Of a stretch of DNA of 64,000 nucleotides, positions 19,173 to 29,924 are shown in pieces. Numbering within the stretch: position 1 is the first letter of the stretch; the number at the start of each line of letters is the position of its first letter. The stretch comes from Picocystis sp. L7 (lineage: Eukaryota; Chlorophyta; Picocystophyceae; Picocystales; Picocystaceae). A program made the translations under genes and the position numbers. The DNA is taken from the NCBI GenBank assembly GCA_020975725.1, contig QXJR01000017.1:51001-115000 (forward strand). The letters run 5' to 3'. Below the pieces are notes generated by a model. The model had not been told where the DNA came from. It saw only the letters and a program-made list of their open reading frames with translations, and ran no database searches.

Positions 19173-20945
19173 ATGTCCGCGTCCACGGCGCGCGACGCGC
19201 CTACGTTCGCGTCTGTCCGTCCTGCGTTGCGTCCTGCGACGCTTGTGGCCTTATCCGAGATGGGATTCGAACGTTGCACGCCTGTGCAGGCCGCGGTGCT
19301 GCCTCTGTTGTGTGGCCACGCCGACGTTTCGGTCGACGCTTGCACTGGAAGTGGCAAAACATTGTCCTTCTTGGTGCCTGTCGCAGAGCGAGTGGCATCT
19401 TCGATAGAGAAAGAGGAACTGGAAGAAGCCAAGGTGATGCCAAAAGCTGTGGTTGTGCTCCCGACGCGAGAGCTCGCCAGACAAGTGCATGGAGTGGCAG
19501 AAAAGCTCCTGGCCTTGGCGGCGCCAGGTGCCATAACTGCCTTGTTGGTAGGAGGTGGCGGCACCAATCGTGGAGAAGGAGGGAAACAACGACTGGAAGA
19601 AGACATGAGAGCGCACGTGTTGGTGGGAACGCCGGGAAGACTGGACGAGGCCATGGAACAGGCGGGGAATCGGGCACTCAAAAATGTGGAAGTGTTGGTG
19701 TTGGATGAAGCAGACAAATTGTTAGACATGGGGTTCCAAGATTGCATTGACCGCATTCTCAAACGCTTGCCGAAGCAGAGGAGGACCGGCCTGTTCTCGG
19801 CCACCCAAACCGAGGCGGTGGAGCAGCTGGCGAGGGCTGGACTGAGGAATCCCATGCGGGTGTGCGTGAAGCAAGAGAGGGTCACAGGAGATAAGGGAGA
19901 AACCAAAATGCCCCTGACACTCAAGTCCTACTACCAAATTGTGGATCAGGAAGAGAGGATGGAAGAGCTCACCAAGTTTTTGCTAGACAAGAAGGGGCAA
20001 AAGGTGATCGTGTACTTCCTGACTTGTGCATGCGTAGATTTCTTCGCAGCACTTTTAGTACGCCTCCAACAAACGAAGTGCCTGAACATCATTGCTTTGC
20101 ACGGTAGAATGAAGCAAGCCCAGAGAGAAAAGTTCCTTCAAAGATTCGATGAGCAGTCTGACTGCGTACTGCTTACAACGGATGTTGCAGCAAGAGGTCT
20201 GGACTTTGAAAACGTAAACTGGGTTCTTCAGTATGACCCGCCACAGGACCCAGCCGCCTTCCTGCATAGATCCGGTCGAACGGCCAGGATGGGAAAAGAG
20301 GGTTGCGCTCTTGTGTTCCTCCAGCCACAGGAAGCATCCTACGTGGAGTTCCTGGAAAATCGCAAAGTCCACATGGAGGAGCTTCCGGGGACTGAAGGGA
20401 AGATTTTCAAAGACCTTGCGGCCATCGTGCGGCGTTTCTGTGAAACAGACAGGGATATGCTGGAGAAAGGTTTGCGCGCTTTCGTTTCGTACGTCAGAGG
20501 CTACCAAGAGCATCACTGTCGGTACATATTTGTGTACAAGGAATTGCCACTAGGAAAGGTGGCCACATCGTTTGGTCTGCTGCGGTTACCCAAGATGCCA
20601 GAAATTCGAAAGATGCAAGGCAGGCTGGTTGGATTCCAGCCTTCCGATGTAGATCCGGACACTGTCAAATTTTCAGACAAACTCCGAGAGAGACAGCGAC
20701 AGAAGCACCTGCTGTTCAAAGCTCGGCAGAATGAGGAGGAGAAGGCTACCGACATGCAAACCGCGAAGACTCCTGGTGTGGCCCATACGATCAAGCCCGA
20801 GAAGCGCACGAATGCTGAAAAGAGGCGGAAGAAGTTGGCACGGGCCGACTTGGATGAGTTGGACGAGGACTATCGTTTGTGGAAGAAACGCAAGCGCGGA
20901 AAAATCACGGAGGAGGAGTATGAACTTGCGGCCGGGATGGATTGA
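19173..20945 (+). CDS. SPB4: DEAD-box RNA helicase, DDX55/SPB4 type
   Basis: An ATP-dependent RNA helicase of the SPB4/DDX55 group, which acts in the nucleolus on late 60S ribosome assembly. The 590-residue product from the ATG at 19173 shows the Q motif region (MGFERCTPVQAAVLPLL), motif I (ACTGSGKT), Ia (PTRELARQ), Ib (GTPGRL), II (DEAD), III (SAT), IV-V (VLLTTDVAARGLDF) and VI (HRSGRTARMG). The C-terminal domain has the SPB4-specific segment AFVSYVRGYQEHHCRYIF followed by FGLLRLPKMPEIRK, and a basic tail (KKRKRGKIT). This start matches the normal N-terminal length of the group; the open frame continues upstream into a tandem repeat. Confidence 0.95.
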   Translation: MSASTARDAPTFASVRPALRPATLVALSEMGFERCTPVQAAVLPLLCGHADVSVDACTGSGKTLSFLVPVAERVASSIEKEELEEAKVMPKAVVVLPTRELARQVHGVAEKLLALAAPGAITALLVGGGGTNRGEGGKQRLEEDMRAHVLVGTPGRLDEAMEQAGNRALKNVEVLVLDEADKLLDMGFQDCIDRILKRLPKQRRTGLFSATQTEAVEQLARAGLRNPMRVCVKQERVTGDKGETKMPLTLKSYYQIVDQEERMEELTKFLLDKKGQKVIVYFLTCACVDFFAALLVRLQQTKCLNIIALHGRMKQAQREKFLQRFDEQSDCVLLTTDVAARGLDFENVNWVLQYDPPQDPAAFLHRSGRTARMGKEGCALVFLQPQEASYVEFLENRKVHMEELPGTEGKIFKDLAAIVRRFCETDRDMLEKGLRAFVSYVRGYQEHHCRYIFVYKELPLGKVATSFGLLRLPKMPEIRKMQGRLVGFQPSDVDPDTVKFSDKLRERQRQKHLLFKARQNEEEKATDMQTAKTPGVAHTIKPEKRTNAEKRRKKLARADLDELDEDYRLWKKRKRGKITEEEYELAAGMD

Positions 20946-21226
20946 GGCGCTCCTGCTTGGGAAGACGACCTATCCCACCTCTCTTTTCACGTTCGTTTGG
21001 AAAGAGAATCGATCACTTTTCCCGCACCAGCACGTCGCTTGGGTCCACCTGCGGCCCGGAATCGACCAGAAGAAAAAGACAGGAAATAAATCCAACTGCA
21101 TCAATGACATTCGCGTCCTTCAAACGTGCATCTTTCCCTTCCTGTGATCGGTTTTTGTCCCTCCTACTACGTCTGTACCTTCTCCCGTTGGCTCGATCTT
21201 CTCGATCAAAATCTTTTCTTTTCCTT

Positions 21227-21478
21227 TCAGCTTTCGTGCGTGTTGGTTTCGAGGTGCCTCTCGTAGAGGTCCACGAGTGCAGCTGCACCCAAGGCTCCGA
21301 CGGTGATGGCTTGTGCGTACACACGGCTGTGGATGAGTTTCAAGGACGGCGGTATGGGTCTGGCCCAACTGTAGGCAAGGCTTCCCGCCACACCCACCGC
21401 CCAGATGGTGCCTACGGTCCGCAACTTGTGCTCTTTCAACCACGCACGTACGTCGGACCAGGTGTCCTTTTCGGCCAT
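21227..21478 (-). CDS. HIG1-domain protein (plant hypoxia-responsive type)
   Basis: An 83-residue two-helix membrane protein. The region WLKEHKLRTVGTIWAVGVAG, SLAYSWARP, and HSRVYAQAITVGALGAAALV matches the plant HIG1/hypoxia-responsive group, whose members sit in the mitochondrial inner membrane and support respiratory complex assembly. Helices are at about 20-38 and 53-72, joined by a short loop with the conserved Pro and basic residues. The start ATG at 21478 gives a typical short N-terminus; upstream sequence in frame is Arg/Ser rich and unconserved, and no CTGAC branch point suggests another exon. Confidence 0.85.
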   Translation of the reverse strand: MAEKDTWSDVRAWLKEHKLRTVGTIWAVGVAGSLAYSWARPIPPSLKLIHSRVYAQAITVGALGAAALVDLYERHLETNTHES

Positions 21479-22200
21479 GTCGCACGTCGACGCCTCTTCC
21501 GTCCTTCCACGCACCTCGTATGCGGTTTCCTGGGCTTGCAGGCGCAGCCTCGGAGCGACCAGTGGCGGACCAGCACCCTCTCGATGCTTGCAGCACGTGC
21601 AAGCGATCGTCTTCGAGGCGAAGACACGTGGAAAAGGGAGCGCGAGAAAGCGGTTGGAGCACGTGCAGGTTCGCCTGCGGGTGCCAAGGGGAGAGGGGAG
21701 TTTCTTCTCCAAAGCGGTGGATGTAAAAGCGGCGTGCTGGCGCCTGCGTAGCGCAGGTGAAGGGCCGGTCGGCCTGGAGATCGCTCGATGGGAACCACCA
21801 GCGACGCGAGGTGGATCGCATGGCGATGGTGCGGGGCCGCCATCGCCAGCAGCGCTTCGCATTCGCCACAGGATGGACGTACAGATCCAGAAGCCAACTG
21901 CTGGGACACGTGGCAATGGTCTTGCGGCTTCTTCGGGACTGGTGTGGCCTTTCCCACCCGAGATCCATCGGGTTCGAAAGGGAACGAAGTTCCGGTTCGA
22001 ACCATTGGGAGAGCGATCGAGTCGCATCCATCACCGGGAAGGACGTTCGGTGGGGTTGCTTTCCAATCCTCTCGCCGCTCCCAAACCTTCCAAGAGGATG
22101 CACCCGTGGAGAATGGAAAGGCGCCGTCCATGAACACTTGAGAAAAATACAACCGTCCCAAACCCATAAGACAAGAGGCTGATACAAATGACTTGGGCAC
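21479..22200. other. Upstream region of the HIG1 gene
   Basis: Open frames exist on both strands but their peptides are low complexity (Arg, Ser, Pro) and conflict with each other. No gene is supported. Confidence 0.4.
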
Positions 22201-23375
22201 GCACTAAAGTACTACTTGTGCAAGAAGAGAATACCAAACGAGGCAGCAGTGGAACCAATGAGAGAGCTCAAGTACGACAACTTGACGTTCCCAAAAGAAC
22301 AAGGCGACCTCGCGACTTTGCGAGGAAAAATCAACAGCTTACGTTTGCCAATGAAGGGGCTCTTGGAATACGATAGTAACCATGAGGAGGCCGGTGCAAA
22401 TGATCGCAAAATACCAACGTGTGAGCACCAATTCCAGCATGGCAAACACCTTGACTCTCAACGAGAGTCGTCGCGAGAGATGATGCACCCGATCGCAAGG
22501 GTGCTGCGATCGAATGCATGTTTGCCACCAGGTGTGGATTGCCTCGTTCCACAACAAACTCTGTTTGAACATTGTTTGCGGTGTGTTCTCATCACGGGCA
22601 CGAAATCTTTGAAAGATCTAGTACAAAAATTTCTAGTAAGATATCACGAGTACATGAAGCGGGAATCCACAAATGCCTCATGGACAAAGATGAATGGTGG
22701 TATGAAGTTGGTGACTCACAACAAAGAAATTACATATCGAGAGAAAGGTTTTCATGAGAAGTTGGGCAATTTTGCCTTCAATATGCACACAAAAAAGCAA
22801 GCAAAAATATCACAAGGAACAATGTCCTCCAAGAAGCAAAACCCACCCTTATACATAACATATGCAATGCACGTCGCTTTCGTTCATACCAACTTCCATT
22901 GGTACAAGGTAGTACAAATTTGGCAAGTGTTACTGATTTCGTATCCTAGGACCGTAGTTTGTTGTTGGCTGTAAGATAGAGAAACGATGTTTGGCATATG
23001 CTTCCACAACAAATATTTTCTTGATGCACTTCTTCAAACCATTAGGCTAAGGATAATTTTACCCTAGGTTGTCTTAGGGAAAGATGTTCTACCTTTAAAT
23101 AGGGGTTGCGATTCGCCAATATTGCACAAAAGCCTCTTTCCCCACCTCAAGGAATGGAAGAGGAATGAGAGTATATCTTTCACACGTGAATTTTATCTAT
23201 TCGAAAGGGAGTGCCAACGAAGAACCAAACACCCAAATTGTGAAACCGTAATTCTCGCCTCAAAATTGACATATGCCATAAACATGCGAACGGCATTTGC
23301 ATCCACTGGCCTGACATCAAAGATTGGAGACAAACAGTGGTTGATCAAAAATACATGAACAAAAGCCTTTTCACA
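22201..23375. other. AT-rich gene-poor block, possible decayed retroelement
   Basis: This block is clearly more AT rich than the genes around it. It holds an unsupported plus-strand frame (22216-22974, 252 codons). On the minus strand, the peptide LLWNEAIHT near 22540 resembles the FWGEAV.TA segment after the Ty1/copia integrase core, followed by RLSLRVKVFAM. Surrounding frames are broken. I read this as a possible relic of a copia-type element, at low confidence. Confidence 0.3.
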
Positions 23376-25559
23376 TTACTTGGCGCCCCCAATTAGATGA
23401 GGCTCGAGTACGGCCAAAGAGTCCCTCTCGCGACCAAGGGTAGACAACGCAGTCGAAGCTATGTGGCTAGGAGATAATCCTGCCCACTCAAGCTGCTCCT
23501 TCTGAGAGCCATGATCGATGAAGCGATCAGGAAGAATCATTGGACGGAACTTCAGGTTGCCATCCATCATTCCATTCATTGCCATGTACTGCATCACATG
23601 GGCACCAAACCCGCCGATTGAACCCTCCTCCACAGTGATCATAACTGGATGCTCTTTTGCCATGTGATTGATCAATTTTGTGTCTAACGGCTTGCACCAG
23701 CGCATGTCAGCAACAGTGGCAGAGATGCCATTCGCTGCCAGGATATCAGCAGCAGCAAGAGCGTACTGCACAATGGATCCATAAGCAACAAGGGCCACGT
23801 CCTTCCCACCCCTGAGGATGCGGCCTTTCCCAATTTCAAGGACACTACCTTTCTTATTTGGACCTACCCCTGCTTCTGCCAAATCCACACCAAGTCCGTT
23901 TCCGCGGGGGAAGCGAATGCAAGATGGAGCATCGTCAATCTGATTCATGGTGGCAACCATGTGGAGCAGCTCTGCTTCATCAGAAGGGGCACAAATGTAC
24001 ATATTTGGAAGGCAGCCCATGTATGCAATGTCAAAAGCACCACAGTGAGTGGCACCATCTGCACCCACCAAACCAGCCCTGTCCATCGCAAATCTTACAG
24101 GAAGCTTTTGGAGTGCGCAGTCGTGCACCACTTGATCATAACCTCTCTGCAAAAAGGTCGAGTAAATGGCACACCAAGGCTTCAGGCCTTCTGTTGCCAG
24201 GCCAGCTGCAAAGGTGACTGCATGTTGTTCTGCAATACCCACATCAAAGGTGCGATCAGGAAACCGCTTCTCAAAAATATTCATACCAGTGCCACCGCCC
24301 ATTGCTGCATGAATACCAATCACTCTATCATCTGCTTCAGCCTCGGCGATTAAGCCCTCAGCAAAAAATTGAGTGTAGCTCGCCACTTTGGCCTGGGCCT
24401 TGAACTGCTTTCCCGTTTTCACATCATATTTTACTACACCATGCATCTTATCCGAGGCATTCTCTGCAGGATGGTATCCACGTCCTTTCTCCGTGCTGAC
24501 GTGAATCAATACAGGTCCAACGCTCTCTGTGTTCTTCACCTCTCTCAGAATGGAGACTAAATCGTTCAGGTTGTGACCATCCACAGTACCGATGTAGTAC
24601 ATTCCAAGCTCTTCAAAGAGCGTAGAGCCACGGCCGCTTATCATTCCACGTGCGTACTCGTCCACCTTTGCAGTGAGCTCCTGGATAGGCTGAGGGAATT
24701 GCTTTGTAACTCCCTTGGCGATCTCTCGAAGCTCTCGCAGGGGGCGGTTGGATTGGAGCCTGGAAAGCATACCAGACATTGCACCAACAGGATCTTGATT
24801 TTTCCCATTGTACTGCGTAGGCAGAGAAACTTGGTTGTTGTCGTTCAGGATGATGATCATGTTCTTGTCCAGGAAACCGGCATTGTTGAGCGCTTCGTAC
24901 GCCATTCCTCCGGTGATTGCACCATCTCCGATCACGGCAATGACCTTGTTGTTCTTGTTTTTGAAGTCCCTGCCGACTGCCATACCTAAACCAGCGCTAA
25001 TGCTGGTGCTGCTGTGTCCTGCACCAAAAGGATCGTACTCCGACTCGGTGCGCTTGGTAAATCCAGACAGTCCATGGGACTGACGAATGGTGGACATTCG
25101 GTTTCTCCTGCCGGTCAGGATCTTGTGTGGGTAAGCTTGGTGACCGACATCCCAGATGATCCTGTCTTCCGGCGTGTTGAAAACATGGTGCAGGGCCACG
25201 GTCAATTCCACCACCCCCAGCGAGGATCCCAGGTGACCGCCCGTCTTGGATACGGATTGGATGACGTCGGCACGGATCTCACGTGCCAGTTGCTTCAGCT
25301 GATCGACGCTGAAATTCTTGATGTGGATGGGATAGTTGACGGTGTCCAGAAGAGGCGTGTACGGCTTCAAATCTCCCAGGTCGCCTTCACGCTCGTCCAC
25401 GGAAAGCTTGGTGGGATCGCCGGAGAGGCCTTGAGCACGAGCCACCACTCGCCTTGCTCTCGCCATCCCAACTTCACCAACGCATCTCTTGATCCACTGT
25501 CCCGTGCGCTTGACGCGCGGTCGCACGAGCGCTTGTCCTCCGACCTCGGCACGCGCCAT
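23376..25559 (-). CDS. DXS: 1-deoxy-D-xylulose-5-phosphate synthase (plastid MEP pathway)
   Basis: DXS condenses pyruvate and glyceraldehyde 3-phosphate with thiamine diphosphate, the entry step of plastid isoprenoid synthesis. The 727-residue product has the TPP-binding [18 protein letters not shown] segment, the H in [17 protein letters not shown], the transketolase catalytic Glu in [13 protein letters not shown], and [18 protein letters not shown], where the usual Pro before Thr-His is Ala. The first ~55 residues are Arg/Ala rich with few acidic residues, fitting a transit peptide. The start ATG at 25559 gives this leader; the open frame continues 43 codons upstream without conservation. 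Its presence is strong evidence that the organism has a plastid. A single exon suffices. Confidence 0.97.
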   Translation of the reverse strand: MARAEVGGQALVRPRVKRTGQWIKRCVGEVGMARARRVVARAQGLSGDPTKLSVDEREGDLGDLKPYTPLLDTVNYPIHIKNFSVDQLKQLAREIRADVIQSVSKTGGHLGSSLGVVELTVALHHVFNTPEDRIIWDVGHQAYPHKILTGRRNRMSTIRQSHGLSGFTKRTESEYDPFGAGHSSTSISAGLGMAVGRDFKNKNNKVIAVIGDGAITGGMAYEALNNAGFLDKNMIIILNDNNQVSLPTQYNGKNQDPVGAMSGMLSRLQSNRPLRELREIAKGVTKQFPQPIQELTAKVDEYARGMISGRGSTLFEELGMYYIGTVDGHNLNDLVSILREVKNTESVGPVLIHVSTEKGRGYHPAENASDKMHGVVKYDVKTGKQFKAQAKVASYTQFFAEGLIAEAEADDRVIGIHAAMGGGTGMNIFEKRFPDRTFDVGIAEQHAVTFAAGLATEGLKPWCAIYSTFLQRGYDQVVHDCALQKLPVRFAMDRAGLVGADGATHCGAFDIAYMGCLPNMYICAPSDEAELLHMVATMNQIDDAPSCIRFPRGNGLGVDLAEAGVGPNKKGSVLEIGKGRILRGGKDVALVAYGSIVQYALAAADILAANGISATVADMRWCKPLDTKLINHMAKEHPVMITVEEGSIGGFGAHVMQYMAMNGMMDGNLKFRPMILPDRFIDHGSQKEQLEWAGLSPSHIASTALSTLGRERDSLAVLEPHLIGGAK

Positions 25560-26351
25560 CGTCTGCTTCCGCGTCCGTAGGGGTTCGTTCTTTCGCGTCA
25601 GCCTCGCTTCCCCGCCTCCATCCTCGCTGCAAACGCTCCAGTGCGCCTTCCATCGCGTCTGGTTCCTCCCAGGCTCCTTCTTTCGCACGTACGTCGCTTC
25701 TCAAGGCCGCCATCGCCGTGCTTTCGACGCGGATGCGCCTCGCGGTTCCAATCGCTCTGTTCCATCGCGTCGATGGAGGAGCCCTGTCCACCCCCCGTTG
25801 GACATCGAGATCTCTGGACGAAGATCTCGATGCACATGGCCACCGATCTCGATGCCTTCGGGGCGGATCGCGCAGGGATCCGGGGGGGAGGCGTCCTCTG
25901 CGGGCACGGATCTGGGAACCGGTTCGCATCGGTCCGCGGTGGGGTCGATTCCGTCCCCGAACGGACGCGGTCGGGCGAGGAAGGGGACCGGGTGGGGCCT
26001 GGTGCGGATCTGTGGGGTCGAATGAGAGAGACGCCCCCTGGGACGAGCCCATGGGTCGATAAGATAGGGCGAACCTCCATGGGGGATCCGATGGGAACGA
26101 AAGGGGAAGACCCGATGGAAAGGGAAAGATTGAAAGGAAGACGTGGATGTCTCCCGGGTTCAGAACGGGCTTCGTAGAAGACGACCACGTGTCGGATCCA
26201 CGAGACGGACACGTAAGATGAAAGGGAAAAGAGATGAGCAAACAAACAGGGGACATATCAATGCAAAGATCGCGTGCGACGAGTCCAGGCGGGGAGGAAA
26301 TCCTCCAACCGAGTGTCTGTGCCAAGCCGCCGCGTAGACGGTTCCAGTAGA
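25560..26351. other. Intergenic region upstream of DXS and downstream of ZIP1
   Basis: About 790 bp. Long open frames on both strands have no conserved peptide. It contains the DXS promoter. Confidence 0.4.
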
Positions 26352-27419
26352 TCACAGTTTGAACAAGACCAAACTCAAGGCCATCACAAACATGCCAGCA
26401 AATGCAAAGTGACCCGTGAGCTTGTTCTTTGGGTCATACGCCAATGCTGTGACGAACAGCTCCTGGATGGAAATGTAAACCATCATACCACCCACCAGTC
26501 CAAACATGATTCCAAGGGCCAAGGGGCTCTCGTCCGCCAAAGACAGAATGAGCCATCCAAGAAGCCCGCCAAGGGGCTCTGCCATACCAGACCAGAAACA
26601 CCAAAGAAAGGCCTTCAACTTGGACCTGCTGGAGTAGTACACCGGGAGGGCAACAGCCACCCCCTCGGGGATATTGTGAACAGCAATTGCAACGGCCAAT
26701 GCACCACCCAACTTGCCATCGGCAATGGTGGCGAAAAAAACAGCCAGACCCTCCGGAAAGTTGTGGATCCCGACTGCTAAGGCAGTAACAATACTGGACT
26801 TGTCAAGACGAGAGTACTTTTTGGTTGCAGCTTCAATACCATCCTCCTTCTCCTGCTCATAAAGGTAAGCCAGCCTTTGAACATCGTGTTCGGGGACCCC
26901 CTCTACTCTGCTCACAGCACGATCTGTTGGATGCAGGATGTCCTCCACGAAATCTTCTGCTTCGTTTTCAGCATCAGTGGACTCGTGCTCTGAAGCTTCA
27001 GCTCCACCAGAGTCAGTGGCTGCACCAGTGGTGCCAGCAGCAGGCCTGCCCTCCACTTGATCCATCATGTCCAAATCTGCATGATGCATGTCTGGTTTTC
27101 CGGCCAACAATTTGTGCACAACCAGATCGAGCCCGTACGTCACGAGGATGCCGCCAAAGAAGCACAAGTTAGCGTACATGAACGCATGATCTGCGGACAC
27201 CCCATGCTCTTCGATTTCTTCCACAGCTTCATCGGCCAAGAGTTCTACAAAGGACAGATAGATCATCACTCCAGCCGAGAAACCGAGCGATCCAGCCAAG
27301 AACTTGCGGTTGGCCAAGTTTGCAAAGAAGACCAGGAAGGCACCGATTGTGGTGCAAAGTCCTGCAGCCGTGGTAAGTCCCATGGCCAAGCCCACTTTCT
27401 CCGCCGTGAGTCCTCCCAT
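26352..27419 (-). CDS. ZIP family metal transporter (ZupT/GufA-like), copy 1
   Basis: A 355-residue transporter of the ZIP family, which moves zinc, iron or manganese into the cytosol. It has about eight hydrophobic helices; helix 4 carries HNFPEG and helix 5 HNIPEG, the paired metal-binding motifs of the ZupT-like subfamily. Between helices 3 and 4 there is a long variable acidic loop (about 110-205, with a His-rich DMHHADLDMMD). The start at 27419 (MGGLTAEKVG) aligns exactly with the start of the second copy (MSGLTASNVG); 11 further codons upstream are open. A paralogue on the same strand begins at 33606, so the pair is split by about 5 kb of transposon-rich DNA. Location in plasma membrane or an internal membrane cannot be told. 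Confidence 0.93.
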   Translation of the reverse strand: MGGLTAEKVGLAMGLTTAAGLCTTIGAFLVFFANLANRKFLAGSLGFSAGVMIYLSFVELLADEAVEEIEEHGVSADHAFMYANLCFFGGILVTYGLDLVVHKLLAGKPDMHHADLDMMDQVEGRPAAGTTGAATDSGGAEASEHESTDAENEAEDFVEDILHPTDRAVSRVEGVPEHDVQRLAYLYEQEKEDGIEAATKKYSRLDKSSIVTALAVGIHNFPEGLAVFFATIADGKLGGALAVAIAVHNIPEGVAVALPVYYSSRSKLKAFLWCFWSGMAEPLGGLLGWLILSLADESPLALGIMFGLVGGMMVYISIQELFVTALAYDPKNKLTGHFAFAGMFVMALSLVLFKL

Positions 27420-28255
27420 ATTGATTTCGCTTGTAATCGATTCGAACCGCACGAGAGCAGTCGATTGGTTCCACTCAATCCAGTTCCGTCGAAAATCGAC
27501 GGTTTACTGGACAAAAACACGGGTTCGAAACCGGAAGCGAGACGCTTTGCGATTGACGAGCAACCCTTGCGTGGTCAAAAGAACGGCGAGGCGCGAAGGA
27601 ACCTAGAGTTCCTTGCGTGTCTCGGCCGCAAAAAACAGACGACGCTCGAGGCTGCTACGTGATGCTGGGACCCGAGGGTCGCGGAACGTTCTTTTGGCGC
27701 AGGTGTGGCGGCCAGCACGCGCGAGAGGCGCGCGCTTGTTCGCAGCCGACACACGCGAAACGAGTGTCCAGATCCCAATCCACAAGGGAAAGGGAGAACA
27801 AACTCCCCGAGGGGACGCGGGGTGTGGGGCGAACCAGGTGGGGTGTAACTGGTGACTGGGTGGAAGGGAGGGGGGTGTGGAAGGGGAAGGGACGGTGTAC
27901 CTTGGCATGCCCTCAACCAACGGGTAGTCGGGGTGCTTGTGGAAGGAATGTAGCATGTTCATCCTCAATTTCTTGAGGATGTCCTCGAAGCCGAATGATG
28001 GTCTTCATTGTTGTTGTGAGACCCTCCTGATTCCATGGAGACCTGCGGTGGATCCGGCAGTAAGCCTGCCGAAACTTCAAGTTGCGGGTTCTATGTCTCT
28101 ATCCTAGAAGGAAGCTTTTTCTCCACAAAGGCAACATTCAAGTCGGTGACAACTTTGACCTCTATCCAGACGCGGTAAGTAGAGTTGTTTCAGCACCCAA
28201 GACACATGCCAAGTATTGACCTTGCACCGGATTTTGCGGATCATTTGGCTGCGGG
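27420..28255. other. Upstream region of ZIP1
   Basis: No conserved coding sequence is visible; frames overlap on both strands. The segment from about 27950 is more AT rich and leads into the transposon nest. Confidence 0.4.
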
Positions 28256-29909
28256 TGTAACGACCCATGCCTCACGACCTATCACTCACAAATGGGTGAT
28301 CGGAGGAGGTGTATCGCTAAGCAACCCAAGCATTGTCTTTCCATCGGCTGACAATGGGATGGGTGTTGTGAAAAGCAGCCTAAGTTGAATACAAGAACCT
28401 CACGGGAAGAACGGCCCTTGGGGCACAAAGGAGGACAACTTGAGGACACTGCCCTAGGGACGAACGAAAGGCCCCAAAAGGAGCTTACCCATGGGTGGAT
28501 GCTCGGAATCCCAAGATAGGAACGAATCTTGTTACTAGACTCTCCATGGGTCCTCTCTATATTAGAAACCCCCTCGTGGAGTGGAGAGATAGGGATGGAC
28601 CTTAGAGTCTTGCAATAGACTCGGGGAAGTAGATAACCCCATTTCCCATAGTAGATTTTGTAACGGCCAGCGAGGCCTCCCAGGGTCCCGATGAGACCCT
28701 GGTCTGCGGGTCTGGACCCCCGAGACCCCATTTGGATGAGGGGCAATGTCGTCCCTTCTCAAACAACGGCTGTACCGTTCCGGAATCGGAGTCAGTGTTG
28801 GAAGGATTACCCTTCCTGGAATGAACGGCCCCATCCAAGCGAAAGTGGGGACCCGCCAAACACCGATTTCCCTAGAGGTCGAGACGCAGAACTCGACAAG
28901 ACGCACGAGCAGAGCTCTCATGGGGAGATCTATGCAGCTGAACCATGGTCGACGAACCCAATGGTCAGCGTTCGATGCCAACGACGTGGAAAACATCGAA
29001 ACCCTGGCTGGCGCACAGTATAAATAGCGCACACCAGCTCAGTTGCAATCGACTTTCTCAAACCTTCATTCACCCTCCACCGTGCCGTTCCTCACCTCTT
29101 CGAGCACCCACCAACCTCACGGAAGGTCCAACGCTGCCCATTGCCATCGCAACACGATGCCATGAACAGCCAATACGGGCGGTCAACATACCCATGTGCG
29201 TAGTATCAACAGTCAATCCCCTTGGGGGTCGTATTGAAGGAAGGTCGCCCCGGATTAGAACGGGTTTCCCGTAAGGGACATCGGGGATTTAGACCGAAAC
29301 AGACCGACTGAAGGGGACCGACCCCATCGTTACCTTCGCTTCTGGAAGGTAGGGCTGGGAGGCTGGACGGTGTCGATGCGACTGCCAGCTCACGTTCGCC
29401 CCGGGGCGAACGCAACGGACGGTCAGATGTGAGTCCAGGGAGCACGTGGGCTGCCACGACACCCCACTGGCCCCAATTCCAACCGCCAGTGAGAGGCGGT
29501 GAGAGAGGTAGACCCTAGGTCCCTCTTTGCTTTGTGATACACTTCTTCTACTTGCCTAGCCAAGTGCGCAACACGCCTCCTCCTCCGACCCTGACCAACG
29601 TGAGGGGAGACGTCACCTCGACGCTCTAGCACGTTCATCCACGCATCCCAAGCGGCCGAGGCTCGTCCATCGCAAGGAAGACGAGAGAAAAGAAGACCCC
29701 GTCACACGGGGTGAAGGGCCCGTTCTCCGACGAAATCCTCATCACCAAGGGTGAGTGTGTGAAGCAAACAACTCCACGGACGCAAGTCTAATAACTTTTT
29801 AGTTCTCAAGCCACCACAACACTCTTGCGCCGTCTCCCTACCTCTAGATCACGTTCCAGACTTCGAACTTTGGTTAACTTGCTTTCAAGTTCCGACACAA
29901 GGCGCAACA
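28256..29909 (+). mobile_element. Probable long LTR of a retrotransposon (solo or partial)
   Basis: The segment starts TGTAACGACC, a form common at Ty3-type LTR starts, and ends GCGCAACA, directly followed by ATTGGTGTCCTATTTCGC, which could be a primer binding site. Inside is a strong TATA box, TATAAATA, at 29019-29026, followed by C/T-rich leader sequence. No second copy is seen in the window and no internal Ty3 genes follow, so this may be a solo or truncated LTR. The boundaries are inferred from end sequences only. Confidence 0.35.
29019..29026 (+). promoter_or_regulatory. TATA box inside the probable LTR
   Basis: TATAAATA followed by AG, then a start-site-like region about 30 bp downstream. 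It is the clearest TATA element in the window. Confidence 0.5.
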
Positions 29910-29924
29910 ATTGGTGTCCTATTT

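Noticed and set aside
23376-25559. Possibility that DXS and other plastid-type genes mark a bacterial contig
   Set aside because: Neighbouring spliced eukaryotic genes, the nuclear tRNA, retrotransposons and transit-peptide-like leaders show nuclear DNA of a plastid-bearing eukaryote.
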